NCBI GenBank assembly: GCA_025355005.1
Contig: JANXLV010000186.1
Location: 1-53,238 of the forward strand
Length of the DNA: 53,238 nt
From: Myxococcales bacterium
GTDB lineage: Bacteria; Myxococcota_A; Polyangia; Polyangiales; Polyangiaceae
Reading direction: 5' to 3'
Both the position numbers and the translations under genes were made by a program. Below are positions 43,355 to 53,238 of the stretch, in pieces; the stretch's first letter is position 1, and every line of letters starts with the position of its first letter. The notes below the pieces were generated by a model. It made no database searches and was not told the origin of the DNA. It saw only the letters and a program-made list of their open reading frames with translations.

Positions 43355-44989
43355 TCACCGACGTAGCATCACGACGAGATCGCGACCCCTGCTTGGCAGC
43401 AGCGCGACCGCTTGGGCCGCATCCCCGTAGGGTACTACAAGCTGAGCGCCATCCACGAGAAACACGCGACCGGTGGGCCCCGGCGCGCCGAAGGACCATG
43501 ACAGGCTTCCGAGCGGCTCGCGCCGGGCCGACACGAAGTCCGCCGAGCCATCCGCGGTCGCGGTGAGCGCGGGGCTGGGCCTGCCACCTGGCCGCTGCAC
43601 GAAGCAGTTGAGGCCCTTCACGTTGATGCTGTCCACCGCCGGAAGGATCGTGACGCGGAAGCGCACCTCCCCGCCATGTGCGTCCAGAAATGAGAGGTCG
43701 AGCTTCTCGTGCACGGTGATGTAGCGGACGTTCCGCGCGCCGAGCGGAGCGATCTGCTCCTGTACCTGGTGCGTGGAGTCGGGGACCTCCACACGCAGCG
43801 ACTCCATCGGAGCAAGGTGCTGCGGTTGCTGGAGGTGCGGCGGGATCTGCGGCGCATCACGGCGCTGGGTCTCTGGCTCCCGCGCTTCGGGCTGCGGGGG
43901 CGGGCGCTGCTGGTGAAGCGTGGGCGCCTCCTCGAGCAAGGTCGCGAGCGAGGGGACGGGAGCCGCCGGGATCGTCCGTACCGGCGTGGGGGAAAACGCG
44001 TCGCCCGCATCTTGTGCGTTCACGCGGTTGGGTGAGTTGGGTGAGATCGCGCTCACCACAACCGAGCCGCGAAGTACGCGCTTCACGGCGTCGAAGAACT
44101 CCGGTGCGGACTGCGTGCGGTGCGCAGTGCTCGCCCGCAGGGCGTCGAACAATACGTCGCGGAGCTCATCGTCGAAGCCGAGCCACACCAGGCGCTCCGC
44201 GACGAAGTCGTCACCCTGCACGCGGTCGGGGAACGTCGCGCGCACGTTGCCATCGGAGAACGGGATCTTCGCGCGGAGCATGTACGCGGTCACGAGCGCG
44301 AAGGCATACACGTCCGTGTAAGGACCTTCGGGCGCGCCGCACAGCTGCTCGGGTGCGGCCCAGCGCGGCGAGAACAGCGTCACGGTGCTGAGGCTCTGCG
44401 TGTTCTCGTCGTCGTCACCCTCGACGACCGGCGTGGTGCGCGTGACGTCGGAGTGGGCGATTCCAAAGTCAGCGAGCTTCGGCATGAGCGCCGCGCCCAC
44501 GCGCGCAAACAGGATGTTCGACGGCTTGATGTCGCGATGAATGATGTTGTGCGAGTGCGCCTCGGCGGCAGCAGACGTCATCCGCTCCAGGATGCCCACG
44601 ATCTCCGCGGAGCCGAGCGCGCCACGGTGACGCACGTGCCCTTCGAGGTTGCCGCCCTCCAGATACTCGGAGATCTGGAATGGACGGTTCGGCTCGAGGA
44701 AGCCGAAATCGTAGATCTTGAGCGTGTTCGGGTGCTGCAGCTTCGAGAGCGCAAGCGCCTCCTTCAAGAAGTGCTCGTAGGTCGCTTGATACACGGCGCC
44801 GCCGCTCGTGCTTCCACTACCCGTGAGGACGGTGCGCAGCAGCTTGACGCAGACCACGCGGTCGAGCCGGTCGTCATTGGCTCGGTAGATCGTCGCCATG
44901 CCGCCGCTCGCGACCTTGTCGATGATCGTGTAGCGCTCCAGCAAACGCTGCCCCGCGGGGAGGTCCTGGCTGTCCTTCGTAGACGTCAC
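43355..44989 (-). CDS. Ser/Thr protein kinase with C-terminal extra domain
   Basis: A 544-residue protein. The kinase domain spans about residues 20-290: glycine loop VASGGMATIYRA, Lys49 (VVCVKLL), catalytic Asp153 (HRDIKPSNIL), Asp174 (LADFGIAHS) and WAAPEQL. All key residues are present, so it should be active. A Pro/Gln-rich linker follows (about 335-400), then a C-terminal domain of 130 residues rich in beta strands (VRYITVHEKLDLSFLDAHGG) that I do not recognise. The GTG at 44989 is preferred; TTG seven codons upstream (45010) is possible. The second kinase gene follows after 60 bases on the same strand. Confidence 0.87.
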   Translation of the reverse strand: MTSTKDSQDLPAGQRLLERYTIIDKVASGGMATIYRANDDRLDRVVCVKLLRTVLTGSGSTSGGAVYQATYEHFLKEALALSKLQHPNTLKIYDFGFLEPNRPFQISEYLEGGNLEGHVRHRGALGSAEIVGILERMTSAAAEAHSHNIIHRDIKPSNILFARVGAALMPKLADFGIAHSDVTRTTPVVEGDDDENTQSLSTVTLFSPRWAAPEQLCGAPEGPYTDVYAFALVTAYMLRAKIPFSDGNVRATFPDRVQGDDFVAERLVWLGFDDELRDVLFDALRASTAHRTQSAPEFFDAVKRVLRGSVVVSAISPNSPNRVNAQDAGDAFSPTPVRTIPAAPVPSLATLLEEAPTLHQQRPPPQPEAREPETQRRDAPQIPPHLQQPQHLAPMESLRVEVPDSTHQVQEQIAPLGARNVRYITVHEKLDLSFLDAHGGEVRFRVTILPAVDSINVKGLNCFVQRPGGRPSPALTATADGSADFVSARREPLGSLSWSFGAPGPTGRVFLVDGAQLVVPYGDAAQAVALLPSRGRDLVVMLRR

Positions 44990-45051
44990 GCCTATGTATT
45001 GTCCCAGCAAACGCGCGGCATGCGGAGAAAAAGTTCGCGCTAGCAGTCAAT

Positions 45052-45197
45052 GGTCGAGGGACACCCTCGACGCTCCCGGATTGTTGAAAGTTCGACGGGC
45101 CGTCGAAGCTTTCAACGGTCGAGGGACACCCTCGACGCTCCCGGATTGTTGAAAGTTCGACGTGTTGAAAGTTCGACGTGCCGTCGAAGCTTTCAAC
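45052..45197. repeat. tandem double-hairpin repeat element
   Basis: Two units lie head to tail: 45052-45116 (65 bases) and 45117-45197 (81 bases). Each begins GGTCGAGGGACACCCTCGAC, itself an 8-base-arm hairpin, and ends in a second hairpin made by GTTGAAAG...TTCGACG and CGTCGAA...CTTTCAAC. Unit 2 has an added 16-base direct duplication (GTTGAAAGTTCGACGT at 45148-45163 and 45164-45179). The element fills most of the 203-base gap between the SprT-like and kinase genes and overlaps the SprT-like stop codon. It looks like a REP/BIME-type or terminator element. Confidence 0.85.
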
Positions 45198-46281
45198 GCT
45201 TCAGCAGCAGCGGGCCGGCTCTGCCCGCGCTCGGACCGCTATGGATGCCCTTGTGGATGACGACGCTGCGCCCGCGCGTGCGCCCCTCCGCGAAGCTGCG
45301 ACCCTTTGGCTCACCGCCGTACCGAACGTGGCGCACGTGGGGGTGCCGCTTCTTCATGAAGTCGCGGAGGCCTGGATCGCCCACCCACACGAGCCCCGCC
45401 TCCACCGAGCCGCGCTCCTGTCGCGAGAGCTTGTCGTGCACGCCGCTCATCACGCCCGCGATGAACGAGCGGCGGTCGCGGTCGGACAAAAGCCCCGCGC
45501 TCCGCTTGTGCTCCCGCCAGAGCCGCTCGGCGGTGTCGTTGAGGAAGCCGTGCACGTACTCCGCGATGTCGAGGTTGCCGGGCGCGCCGCAGATCTCGAG
45601 CACCGAGCCGCGCAGTCCTTCCGCGGGCCGATAGACCGGGATCCAGATCGCGTCGACGAAGAAGAAGCGCATCAGGATCGTCGCGAGCACGCGCTCGGGC
45701 TCGAACGTGCGGCCCTTCGGCTTGCCCAGGTGGCGCACGCCATATCCACGCTGCGCGCGCACCTCGTTCCATTCCAGGTTGTGCTTCAGGAGCAGCTTCT
45801 GCGCCGCGAGCATCGCTGCCTCCGCCTCGTGCGCGTTCGGGCTCTCCGCCAGCGCAAGGAGCTTGGCGATGCGCTCGCCGACCTGGCTCTCCGCGTTGTC
45901 GCGCACGGGCGTGGGCAGCCCCTTCGCCCGCCCGTCAATGCCGAGCTCCGCACAGACCTTCGCGAACGTCGGACCGTGCGCGGTCTCGTCGTGAATGCCC
46001 AGCACTTCGTCCACGAACTGGTGTGCCATCTCGTGCTTCAGGATCTCCACGGTCACGGGCCACGGCTCCTGCACGATCAGCGTGCGCGACAGCTCCAGCG
46101 TGCGCGTGGCCGCGATCCACCGTCCAAGGAACGATTCATTCCGCGAGAGCTCCAGGTTCGGGAGGCGGAGCCTTCCGCGGAAGTACGACGCGCTGATGCG
46201 GGCGTGCTCGCGGGACAGCTCGCGCAGCAGCGCGGCGGAGAGCTTCGCACCAAGTTCCGGGCTCCGGTCCATGAGCTCCAT
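45193..46281 (-). CDS. SprT-like metalloprotease-fold protein with DUF2786 region
   Basis: A 362-residue cytoplasmic protein. Residues about 15-110 match the SprT-like zincin fold, with HEMAH (83-87) and a third ligand in ETAHGPTF (His102). Residues about 135-175 are the DUF2786 helical pair (IAKLLALAESPNAHEAEAAM). The C-terminal half has FVDAIWIPVYRP and AGVMSGVHDKL. SprT-like domains occur in DNA-protein crosslink proteases, but activity is not shown here. The ATG at 46281 follows GAGG at good spacing; the frame is open to a GTG at 46368, which would run into the palindromic intergenic region. The codirectional kinase lies downstream across the hairpin repeat. Confidence 0.8.
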   Translation of the reverse strand: MELMDRSPELGAKLSAALLRELSREHARISASYFRGRLRLPNLELSRNESFLGRWIAATRTLELSRTLIVQEPWPVTVEILKHEMAHQFVDEVLGIHDETAHGPTFAKVCAELGIDGRAKGLPTPVRDNAESQVGERIAKLLALAESPNAHEAEAAMLAAQKLLLKHNLEWNEVRAQRGYGVRHLGKPKGRTFEPERVLATILMRFFFVDAIWIPVYRPAEGLRGSVLEICGAPGNLDIAEYVHGFLNDTAERLWREHKRSAGLLSDRDRRSFIAGVMSGVHDKLSRQERGSVEAGLVWVGDPGLRDFMKKRHPHVRHVRYGGEPKGRSFAEGRTRGRSVVIHKGIHSGPSAGRAGPLLLKR

Positions 46282-46306
46282 CCAGTACCTCAACTGGCGG
46301 CGCCAT

Positions 46307-46366
46307 GTCTTCTGCGAAGCCAGAGCCAGAAGCCACGCGCGTGTCTTCTGGGGCGCCAGAAGACAC
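46307..46366. promoter_or_regulatory. palindrome and half-site cluster between divergent genes
   Basis: GTGTCTTCTGG at 46341-46351 and CCAGAAGACAC at 46356-46366 are perfect 11-base complements around a GGCG spacer. A second, looser pair, GTCTTCTG at 46307-46314 and CCAGAAG at 46326-46332, repeats the same half-sites. The cluster sits in the 158-base gap between the divergent SprT-like gene and the response-regulator gene. It could be an operator read by a dimer, or an RNA hairpin; no T-tract follows. Confidence 0.6.
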
Positions 46367-46439
46367 ACCTGAGGCCACGCCCATTTTCTACGTGCGTTTC
46401 GCGCTGCGGAAAGGGCAAGGTTTGGTACCCTGGACGGTC

Positions 46440-47834
46440 ATGTCGGAAGGTTCATCGCGGGTGCTCATCGTCGACGACGATGGGCTCGTCGCCGCGGCGA
46501 TCGGGCGGTACCTGTCCAGTCACGGGTTCATCGTCCACACACGCGCGTCGGGGGATCTGGCGCTCCGTGCGCTGGAGGAGTCATTCTACGACGCCTTGCT
46601 CGTTGACGTGAACATGCCGGGCATCGACGGATTTGGCGTGCTCGAGGCCGCGCAGAAGCTCGCGGAGCCTCCCGTCACGATCATGATGACCGGGCGCGCA
46701 GACGTGAAGATCGCCGTCAACGCGATGCGCCACGGCGCCGCGGACTTCCTGGAGAAGCCGGTGGAGATGAGCGATCTCGTCACGCGAATGGAGCGCGCGA
46801 TCGAGAACATGCGGATGCGCCGCAAGCTCGCGGTGCTCGAAGAGGACGCGCTTCGTCGCACGCGCATCGTCTCGCCACCGGTGGGCGCGATCTCGGAGGC
46901 ACTGCGCCTCGCCGACAAGGTCGCCGCGACGCCGCACTCGTCCGCGATCATCATCGGCGAGAGCGGTGTTGGCAAAGAGGTCATCGCTGCGCGTATCCAC
47001 GAGCGAAGCGCGCGCAAGAACGGCCCCTTCGTCCGCGTCAATATGGCCGCCGTGGCGGACTCCATGGTCGAGGCGGAGCTCTTCGGAAGCGTGAAGGGCG
47101 CGTACACCGACAGCAAGCGTGACCGTGCCGGCTTCTTCGCGTCCGCGGATGGCGGAACGATCCTCCTCGACGAGCTCGGCGAGTTCAAGCTGGAGCACCA
47201 GGCGAAGCTGCTCCGCGCGATCGAGGAGCGCCGTTTCTTCCCCGTGGGCTCCGACCGCGAGCGAGGCATCAACGTGCGCGTGCTCGCCGCCACCAACCGC
47301 GATCCGGAGAAGATGATCGCCGCGGGCACGCTGCGCGCGGACCTCTACTATCGCCTCGCCGCCGTCACCATTCGCATCCCACCACTGCGTGAGCGCAAGG
47401 GCGAGATCGTGCCCCTCGCAAGGCACTTCGTATGCGACTACTGCCGCGAGTTCCGCCGCTCGGACATGACGTTGTCGGACGACGCGGAGGCCGCGCTCAC
47501 GAGCTACGCGTGGCCCGGCAACGTGCGCGAGCTAAAGAACGTGATCGAGCGCGCGGTGATGCTGTGCGAAGGGGACGAGATCACGTCCGAGCACTTCGAC
47601 TTCCAGAGCAGCGCCATGTCACCGATGTCCGCGCCTCGCCGGCTCTCCTTGCCACCTCCGAGCTCGCTGCGACTGGAGGACGTCACGCGCGACGCCGTGG
47701 GTCGCGTCGAGCGCGATCACATCGCGCGGGTGCTCCAGAGCGTCGGCGGCTCACGCACGCGCGCGGCCGAGGTTCTGGGCATCTCGCGGTCCACGCTCTG
47801 GGACAAGCTACGACGTCATAACCTGGAAGGCTGA
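46440..47834 (+). CDS. NtrC-type response regulator with altered GAFTGA loop
   Basis: A 464-residue cytoplasmic regulator. The receiver domain spans residues 6-120 with acidic VDDD at 11-14, phosphoacceptor Asp56 (LLVDVNMPG) and Lys in LEKPVEM. The AAA+ domain is about 145-385: Walker A GESGVGKE, Walker B ILLDELGEF, RELKN near its end. The sigma-54 contact loop reads GAYTDS (220-225), not GAFTGA. A Fis-type helix-turn-helix closes the protein (SRTRAAEVLGISRSTLWDKL). No histidine kinase gene is adjacent. The altered loop is known in some family members and might change the sigma-54 contact. It converges on the FHA activator. Confidence 0.92.
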   Translation: MSEGSSRVLIVDDDGLVAAAIGRYLSSHGFIVHTRASGDLALRALEESFYDALLVDVNMPGIDGFGVLEAAQKLAEPPVTIMMTGRADVKIAVNAMRHGAADFLEKPVEMSDLVTRMERAIENMRMRRKLAVLEEDALRRTRIVSPPVGAISEALRLADKVAATPHSSAIIIGESGVGKEVIAARIHERSARKNGPFVRVNMAAVADSMVEAELFGSVKGAYTDSKRDRAGFFASADGGTILLDELGEFKLEHQAKLLRAIEERRFFPVGSDRERGINVRVLAATNRDPEKMIAAGTLRADLYYRLAAVTIRIPPLRERKGEIVPLARHFVCDYCREFRRSDMTLSDDAEAALTSYAWPGNVRELKNVIERAVMLCEGDEITSEHFDFQSSAMSPMSAPRRLSLPPPSSLRLEDVTRDAVGRVERDHIARVLQSVGGSRTRAAEVLGISRSTLWDKLRRHNLEG

Positions 47835-47886
47835 CTCGTCTGCGCTAGTCTGCTCTAGCCTGCTCTTTGGCGCCACACCCGACTCG

Positions 47887-49233
<1,347 letters not shown>

Positions 49234-49299
49234 ACTATCGCCGAAACGCGCCGGAACACCACCCAGTCCGCGCCCGTTCGCGCTACCATCGCAATAGGG

Positions 49300-50229
49300 A
49301 TGTCTGACCGCCGTTCTCCACGCCCGCGCCGAGTCCCATTCCTCCTCGTGCTGGCCCTCGCGTTCGTGGCCGTTCTGGGTGTGTTCGGCGTTCGCACCGC
49401 TGCCGCCGAAGAGGATCCCAAGAGGGCGGCGAAGGCGTTCCGCGAGGGCCAGAAGGCCTACGCTGCGGGTGACTACCGGCGCGCCGCGCAGTCGTTCGAA
49501 GAGGCGTTCGTGGCCAAGCCTCACCACGACGCGATGTGGAACGCCGCACGCTCCTGGCAGAAGGCAGGCGAGCCCACACGCGCGGCCAATGACTACGCCC
49601 ACTACCTGGACATCGCGCCGGCGAAGGCGATGGATCGCGACAGCGCGACGACCGCGTTGGGCGAGCTCACCACCAGGCTTGGTCGCGTCGAGGTGCAGAA
49701 GGCCGGCGCCACGAACGTGCGCTTCGATGGCGCCGCGATCGAGTCCATGATCGTGTACGTCGCGCCCGGTGAGCACGTCGCCGAAGCAGACTCTTCTGGC
49801 GGCCCCGTTCGCAAGGTGTTCAGCGTGGATGCCGGCGGCTCGGTCAGCGTCACGCTCACGCCACCCCCCAAGCCCGACCCGGTGATCAAGAACGACGACC
49901 CGCCCCCGAAGCCGGAGCCACCTCCGAAGCCGCTCAAGCCGTGGGTCGTATACGTCGGCGGGGGCCTCACACTGGCGGCCGCGGGCATCGCCACGTGGCA
50001 GGGGCTCGACACCGTATCGAAGAAGGACGAGTTCCAGACCGCGCCCACACAGGGCAAGCTCGATGACGCGCGTTCTGCCGAGCTCCGCACGAACATCGCC
50101 GTCGGAGGCGCCGTGGGGTTCGCGCTGATAACGGGCGCTCTCGCGGTATTTCTCGTAGACTGGGGAGGTACACAGAAGGCGAGCGTCGGCGTGGGGCCGG
50201 GCAGCCTCTCGGTGCGCGGGACCTTCTGA
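49300..50229 (+). CDS. TPR-containing exported protein with membrane helix
   Basis: A 309-residue protein. The signal or anchor covers residues 13-36 ([18 protein letters not shown]...AAAEE). TPR-like helices run at about 40-115 ([20 protein letters not shown], then [11 protein letters not shown]). A beta-type stretch at 120-190 ([31 protein letters not shown]) resembles a PEGA domain. A Pro/Lys-rich spacer ([14 protein letters not shown]) leads to two hydrophobic helices near 225-245 and 265-285. It starts the plus-strand set TPR protein, lipoprotein paralogue B, kinase. Such TPR/PEGA proteins often pair with myxobacterial kinases, but a mechanism is not shown. Confidence 0.8.
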   Translation: MSDRRSPRPRRVPFLLVLALAFVAVLGVFGVRTAAAEEDPKRAAKAFREGQKAYAAGDYRRAAQSFEEAFVAKPHHDAMWNAARSWQKAGEPTRAANDYAHYLDIAPAKAMDRDSATTALGELTTRLGRVEVQKAGATNVRFDGAAIESMIVYVAPGEHVAEADSSGGPVRKVFSVDAGGSVSVTLTPPPKPDPVIKNDDPPPKPEPPPKPLKPWVVYVGGGLTLAAAGIATWQGLDTVSKKDEFQTAPTQGKLDDARSAELRTNIAVGGAVGFALITGALAVFLVDWGGTQKASVGVGPGSLSVRGTF

Positions 50230-50245
50230 TGCTGAAGACGAACGG

Positions 50246-51406
50246 ATGGTGAACGGCCGACTGCTCGTCTTCGGGATCGGCTCGCTGGCATTCGTCGGCG
50301 CGATTGCCGCGTGCACGATCGTCGACTCGTTGAAGCTGCCCGAGGACGCGACGGACTCGGGACCAGGCGGCACCAAGGACGCGAGCACCAAGGACGTCTT
50401 CGTCGATCCGTGCCGCAGCGATCTCCTGCCCAGTCCGCCCGACCCGCCCGTGGGCACTGGCAACGATGGCAACACCTACTTCTTCGCCGTGGACTCGGTC
50501 GCGTTCTCCATGCCCGGTGACGCGGGCCTCCCTGTGGGGCTCAATCTGGACAAGCAGTGCACGTGCAAGGGAATGCCGGCGGACCCGCAGTCGTGCGTGC
50601 CTCTCTCCCCCAACAACACCCACTGCGACACCCTCGGCAACGGGATCGACAACGCCGTGGCCTTGCTCGTGAACGGGCAGGCAAAGCAGAACGGCTTCGA
50701 CGTCCAGGCGCAGTCACAGAACGCGCTGGCCGACGGTCGCAATGGCTTGCTGATGAAGATCGATCAATACACGGGTGACCCCAACGACTCCCGCATACTG
50801 TTCTCGTTCTATGTCTCGGCCGGGCCGTCGTTCCCCGACGGTGGCGGCATCGGCACGTTGAAGCCCACGTTCACCGTCGCAGACTCGTGGACGGTCGACG
50901 AGGGCAGCCTCTACAGCGGCGCGGACCCGAAGCGATACACCGCGATCAACAACACCACCGCGACCGTCACGAACGACATCTTCGTCGCCAACAACCTGTC
51001 GGGTGTGCTGCGGCTCGACAACGGGCTGTCGCTCGACCTCAAGTCGATCGAGCTCAGTGGCAGGCTCGTGAAGGACAAGGACGGCAATCTCCAGATCGAC
51101 GACGGGGTGCTCGCGGGCCGGTGGACCACCTCGAGCGCGCTTCGCAATCTCGGCGCCCTTGGAGATCCCTCCACACCGGATGGCGGCAAGGTCTGCAACA
51201 ACGCCATCGCATTTGCAGGTCTCAAGGGGCTGGTGTGCGCCGCAGCCGACATCTCCTCCACTGGACCCGACAACAGCAACGTGACGTGCGATGCGCTGTC
51301 GCTTGGCCTTCGGTTCACTGCAAAGGCCGCGACGTTTGGCGCTGTCGTCAACCTGGATGCAGGCGTCTCGGTCTGCGGCAGCGTCGATACGCAGTGCACC
51401 AACTGA
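50246..51406 (+). CDS. lipoprotein of an unrecognised family, paralogue B
   Basis: A 386-residue secreted protein. The signal ends in AIAACTIVD. It shares the pattern of 39468-40760: [10 protein letters not shown] followed by Cys and [12 protein letters not shown], a central [19 protein letters not shown], and a closing [19 protein letters not shown]. Cys are few and at matched places. It follows the TPR gene by 16 bases and precedes a kinase gene by 119. Presence beside a kinase at both loci suggests a linked job, for instance a surface receptor or target; this is inference only. Confidence 0.78.
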   Translation: MVNGRLLVFGIGSLAFVGAIAACTIVDSLKLPEDATDSGPGGTKDASTKDVFVDPCRSDLLPSPPDPPVGTGNDGNTYFFAVDSVAFSMPGDAGLPVGLNLDKQCTCKGMPADPQSCVPLSPNNTHCDTLGNGIDNAVALLVNGQAKQNGFDVQAQSQNALADGRNGLLMKIDQYTGDPNDSRILFSFYVSAGPSFPDGGGIGTLKPTFTVADSWTVDEGSLYSGADPKRYTAINNTTATVTNDIFVANNLSGVLRLDNGLSLDLKSIELSGRLVKDKDGNLQIDDGVLAGRWTTSSALRNLGALGDPSTPDGGKVCNNAIAFAGLKGLVCAAADISSTGPDNSNVTCDALSLGLRFTAKAATFGAVVNLDAGVSVCGSVDTQCTN

Positions 51407-51478
51407 GCTCGCGCATATGGAGCTCGTGCATGGTGCGTGCAGGATCCATGTAAGCTTCGCTCGTCCGTGGTGGGGCTC

Positions 51479-51495
51479 GGCGAAAAGTCTTCGCC
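51479..51495. promoter_or_regulatory. short inverted repeat upstream of the kinase gene
   Basis: GGCGAA and TTCGCC pair around AAGTC, 31 bases before the kinase ATG, in the 119-base gap. It could be an operator or terminator stem; nothing else in the gap is clear. Confidence 0.3.
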
Positions 51496-51525
51496 CTGAA
51501 TCGAAGCTGCTACACTTCTTGTGAC

Positions 51526-53238
51526 ATGGCCGCCGCGGGCAGCATGCCCAGACCATCCGACATCATTGCCGGGTCGTACCGCGTGGAGCGCACCATCGGT
51601 ACGGGCGGGATGGGCCACGTTGTGGCTGCCGTCGACATTCGCACGAACGCAGAAGTGGCGATCAAGCTGCTGAGCGTGAAGGACGACGATACGGCCGTGC
51701 AGCGGTTCTTCCGCGAAGCCCGCGCTTCCATGAACATCTCGTGCGAGCACGTGGTGCGCGTCATCGAGGTCGGCTCCGTCCACGGCGCACAGCCGTTCAT
51801 GGTCATGGAGCGCCTGAACGGACAGGATCTCGCGGTGATGGTGAGGGGACAGAAGTCCCTCCCGGTCCAGGACGTCGTCGATATGGCCGTCGATACGTGC
51901 GACGCGCTCGCGCACGCGCATGCGACGGGCGTCGTGCACCGCGACATCAAGCTCTCGAACCTCTTCTACTGCGAGCCGCAAAAGATCATCAAGGTCCTCG
52001 ACTTCGGCATCTCCAAGTCCGAGGACCGCGAGGTGTGGGAGCGCACGCTCACGCGCACCGGTGCGGACTCCGTGCTCGGCTCGCCGCCGTTCATGTCGCC
52101 GGAGCAAATCCGGAGGCCGAAGGACGTCGACGGTCGGACGGACATCTGGGCGATGGGCGTCGTGCTCTACAGGCTCGTGTGCGGTCGCATGCCGTTCGAC
52201 GGTGAGACCGTGGGCGAGCTGTTCGCCACCATCCTCGAGCGCGATCCGGCGCCGCTCACGTCGATGGCGCCGCATGTGTCTCCAGCGATCGCGGCGATCA
52301 TCCACAAGTGCCTCTTCCGTGATGTTCGGCAGCGCTACGCGAACGTGGGCCAGATCGCGCGCGACCTCCTGCCGTATACGAACCACAAGCCGTCCGCCGA
52401 GGACGCGATTCGCGTGCAGCCGCCCGGGACGGGCATGGAGGAGCTCGGCACGATGTCACTGGATGGGCCGATGCCCGCCGGCATGTCGGCGGCGATGGCG
52501 AACATCCAGAACCCCGGCTCCAGTGGTGGCTACCCCGCGCAGAGCGGGGCCGGGCGCATCAGCGGAACGCCACCGCTTCCGTTCTCGCAGCCGCCGCCGC
52601 GCGCGTCCATGCCGTCGGCGCCGCAGATCACACGACAGCCGTCGATCCCTCCGCAACACAACTTCACGCCGTCGGGGAGCTACGTGCCGCCGCAGAGCTA
52701 TCCGCCGGCGCCGTCGAGCGTTCCGTCGATCATGTCCGGCATGTCGGGCATGTCGGGCATGTCGAGCGTGTCGCATGGAGGCACGCAACGCCTGCCTCCG
52801 GGAATCGCATCGCAATTCTCCACTGGTCCTCAGCCTTCGTGGAATGGCTCCGGCGGGACGCTCATGCCCGAGGTCATCACCGCGCCCGTCGGCACGCAGA
52901 ACGGCGCGAATCATCCGCGTCGTTGGCCGTGGATCGTCGTGTCGTTCGCGGCGCTCGGTCTCGCATCGGTCCTCGCGTGGGGGGCCACGACCGCGAGCTC
53001 CAGCAACAGCAACGGCGCGAACGGGGGCTCGGGCACCAGCGGAGCCAGCAGCGTCCTGGGCGCGACCGTGGATACGTCCAAGACCGTCCAGCCACCCATC
53101 GCGCCCGCGACGACCACTGCGGGCGCCGCATCCAGCGCCTCGGCGGCGCAGCCAGCGCAATGGCAGGCCGGTGGCGTCACCCCGAAGAAGAAGCTGCCCA
53201 CCGCGAACGGTGCGGCAGGTGGTCCGAGCGGACCCAGC
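51526..53238 (+). CDS. Ser/Thr protein kinase with transmembrane helix, 3' end missing
   Basis: The frame is open for 571 codons and leaves the window without a stop. The kinase domain is residues about 18-290: glycine loop TIGTGGMGHVV, Lys47 (EVAIKLL), catalytic Asp140 in HRDIKLSN (Leu143 replaces the usual Pro), Asp159 in VLDFGIS, then GSPPFMSPEQI and DIWAMGVVLYRL. Residues 300-460 are Pro/Ser/Met-rich with an MSG tandem repeat. A membrane helix lies near 467-487 (WPWIVVSFAALGLASVLAWGA), and an Ala/Ser/Gly-rich outer part follows. It is a PknB-like, PASTA-less architecture so far. It is the last gene of the TPR-lipoprotein-kinase set. Confidence 0.9.
   Translation, partial: MAAAGSMPRPSDIIAGSYRVERTIGTGGMGHVVAAVDIRTNAEVAIKLLSVKDDDTAVQRFFREARASMNISCEHVVRVIEVGSVHGAQPFMVMERLNGQDLAVMVRGQKSLPVQDVVDMAVDTCDALAHAHATGVVHRDIKLSNLFYCEPQKIIKVLDFGISKSEDREVWERTLTRTGADSVLGSPPFMSPEQIRRPKDVDGRTDIWAMGVVLYRLVCGRMPFDGETVGELFATILERDPAPLTSMAPHVSPAIAAIIHKCLFRDVRQRYANVGQIARDLLPYTNHKPSAEDAIRVQPPGTGMEELGTMSLDGPMPAGMSAAMANIQNPGSSGGYPAQSGAGRISGTPPLPFSQPPPRASMPSAPQITRQPSIPPQHNFTPSGSYVPPQSYPPAPSSVPSIMSGMSGMSGMSSVSHGGTQRLPPGIASQFSTGPQPSWNGSGGTLMPEVITAPVGTQNGANHPRRWPWIVVSFAALGLASVLAWGATTASSSNSNGANGGSGTSGASSVLGATVDTSKTVQPPIAPATTTAGAASSASAAQPAQWQAGGVTPKKKLPTANGAAGGPSGPS
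52732..52767. repeat. 9-bp tandem repeats encoding Met-Ser-Gly
   Basis: Four units of ATGTCGGGC type run in tandem (the first and last have one change each) inside the kinase linker. They encode MSG repeats and could vary in number. Confidence 0.85.

Noticed and set aside
45052..45197. CRISPR array
   Set aside because: Only two units, directly adjacent with no spacers; the units are themselves double hairpins.

Overview
The window looks like chromosomal DNA of a myxobacterium (Myxococcota, probably Polyangia and Labilithrix-like; the taxon is inferred). The evidence is very high GC with strong third-position GC, many Ala/Asp/Gly-rich and Cys-rich lipoproteins with lipoboxes, a MYXO-CTERM-like tail, three eukaryotic-type Ser/Thr kinases, FHA-domain enhancer-binding proteins, and frequent GTG starts in tightly overlapped genes. 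I saw no tRNA, rRNA, CRISPR array, transposase or phage gene.

Layout. 0.25-5.2 kb: a tight plus-strand operon of a cytochrome-like lipoprotein, an SH3/barrel protein, DUF4266, DUF3570 and an MscS channel with a cyclic-nucleotide domain, followed by a MYXO-CTERM protein. 5.2-7.5 kb: a minus-strand operon of a cytochrome c lipoprotein, an anchored protein and an FHA/sigma-54 activator. 7.5-17.3 kb: panB and a reductive pyrimidine-degradation cluster (PreA, PreT, aminotransferase, beta-ureidopropionase, dihydropyrimidinase) with a SerA-like dehydrogenase and two lipoproteins. In principle these enzymes convert uracil to beta-alanine, and panB feeds the other half of pantothenate.

17.3-37.7 kb: an accessory-looking stretch made almost wholly of secreted lipoproteins. 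Many are Cys-rich repeat proteins; others are a metallophosphoesterase fusion, an IPT/kelch protein and a 767-residue protein with an internal duplication. An ECF sigma factor/FecR operon, small membrane or hypothetical genes, a nucleotidyltransferase and a lipoprotein pseudogene broken by two short repeat-mediated indels lie among them. 37.9-53.2 kb: an NCS1 nucleobase permease, then a signalling region with three Ser/Thr kinases, a response-regulator activator, a second FHA activator, a TPR protein and an SprT-like/DUF2786 protein. Two paralogous lipoproteins of an unrecognised family each sit beside a kinase gene. The last kinase runs off the window end.

The most notable non-coding structures are a duplicated double-hairpin repeat (45052-45197), a gap with three perfect inverted repeats (24242-24568), and an 11-bp-arm palindrome between divergent genes (46341-46366).
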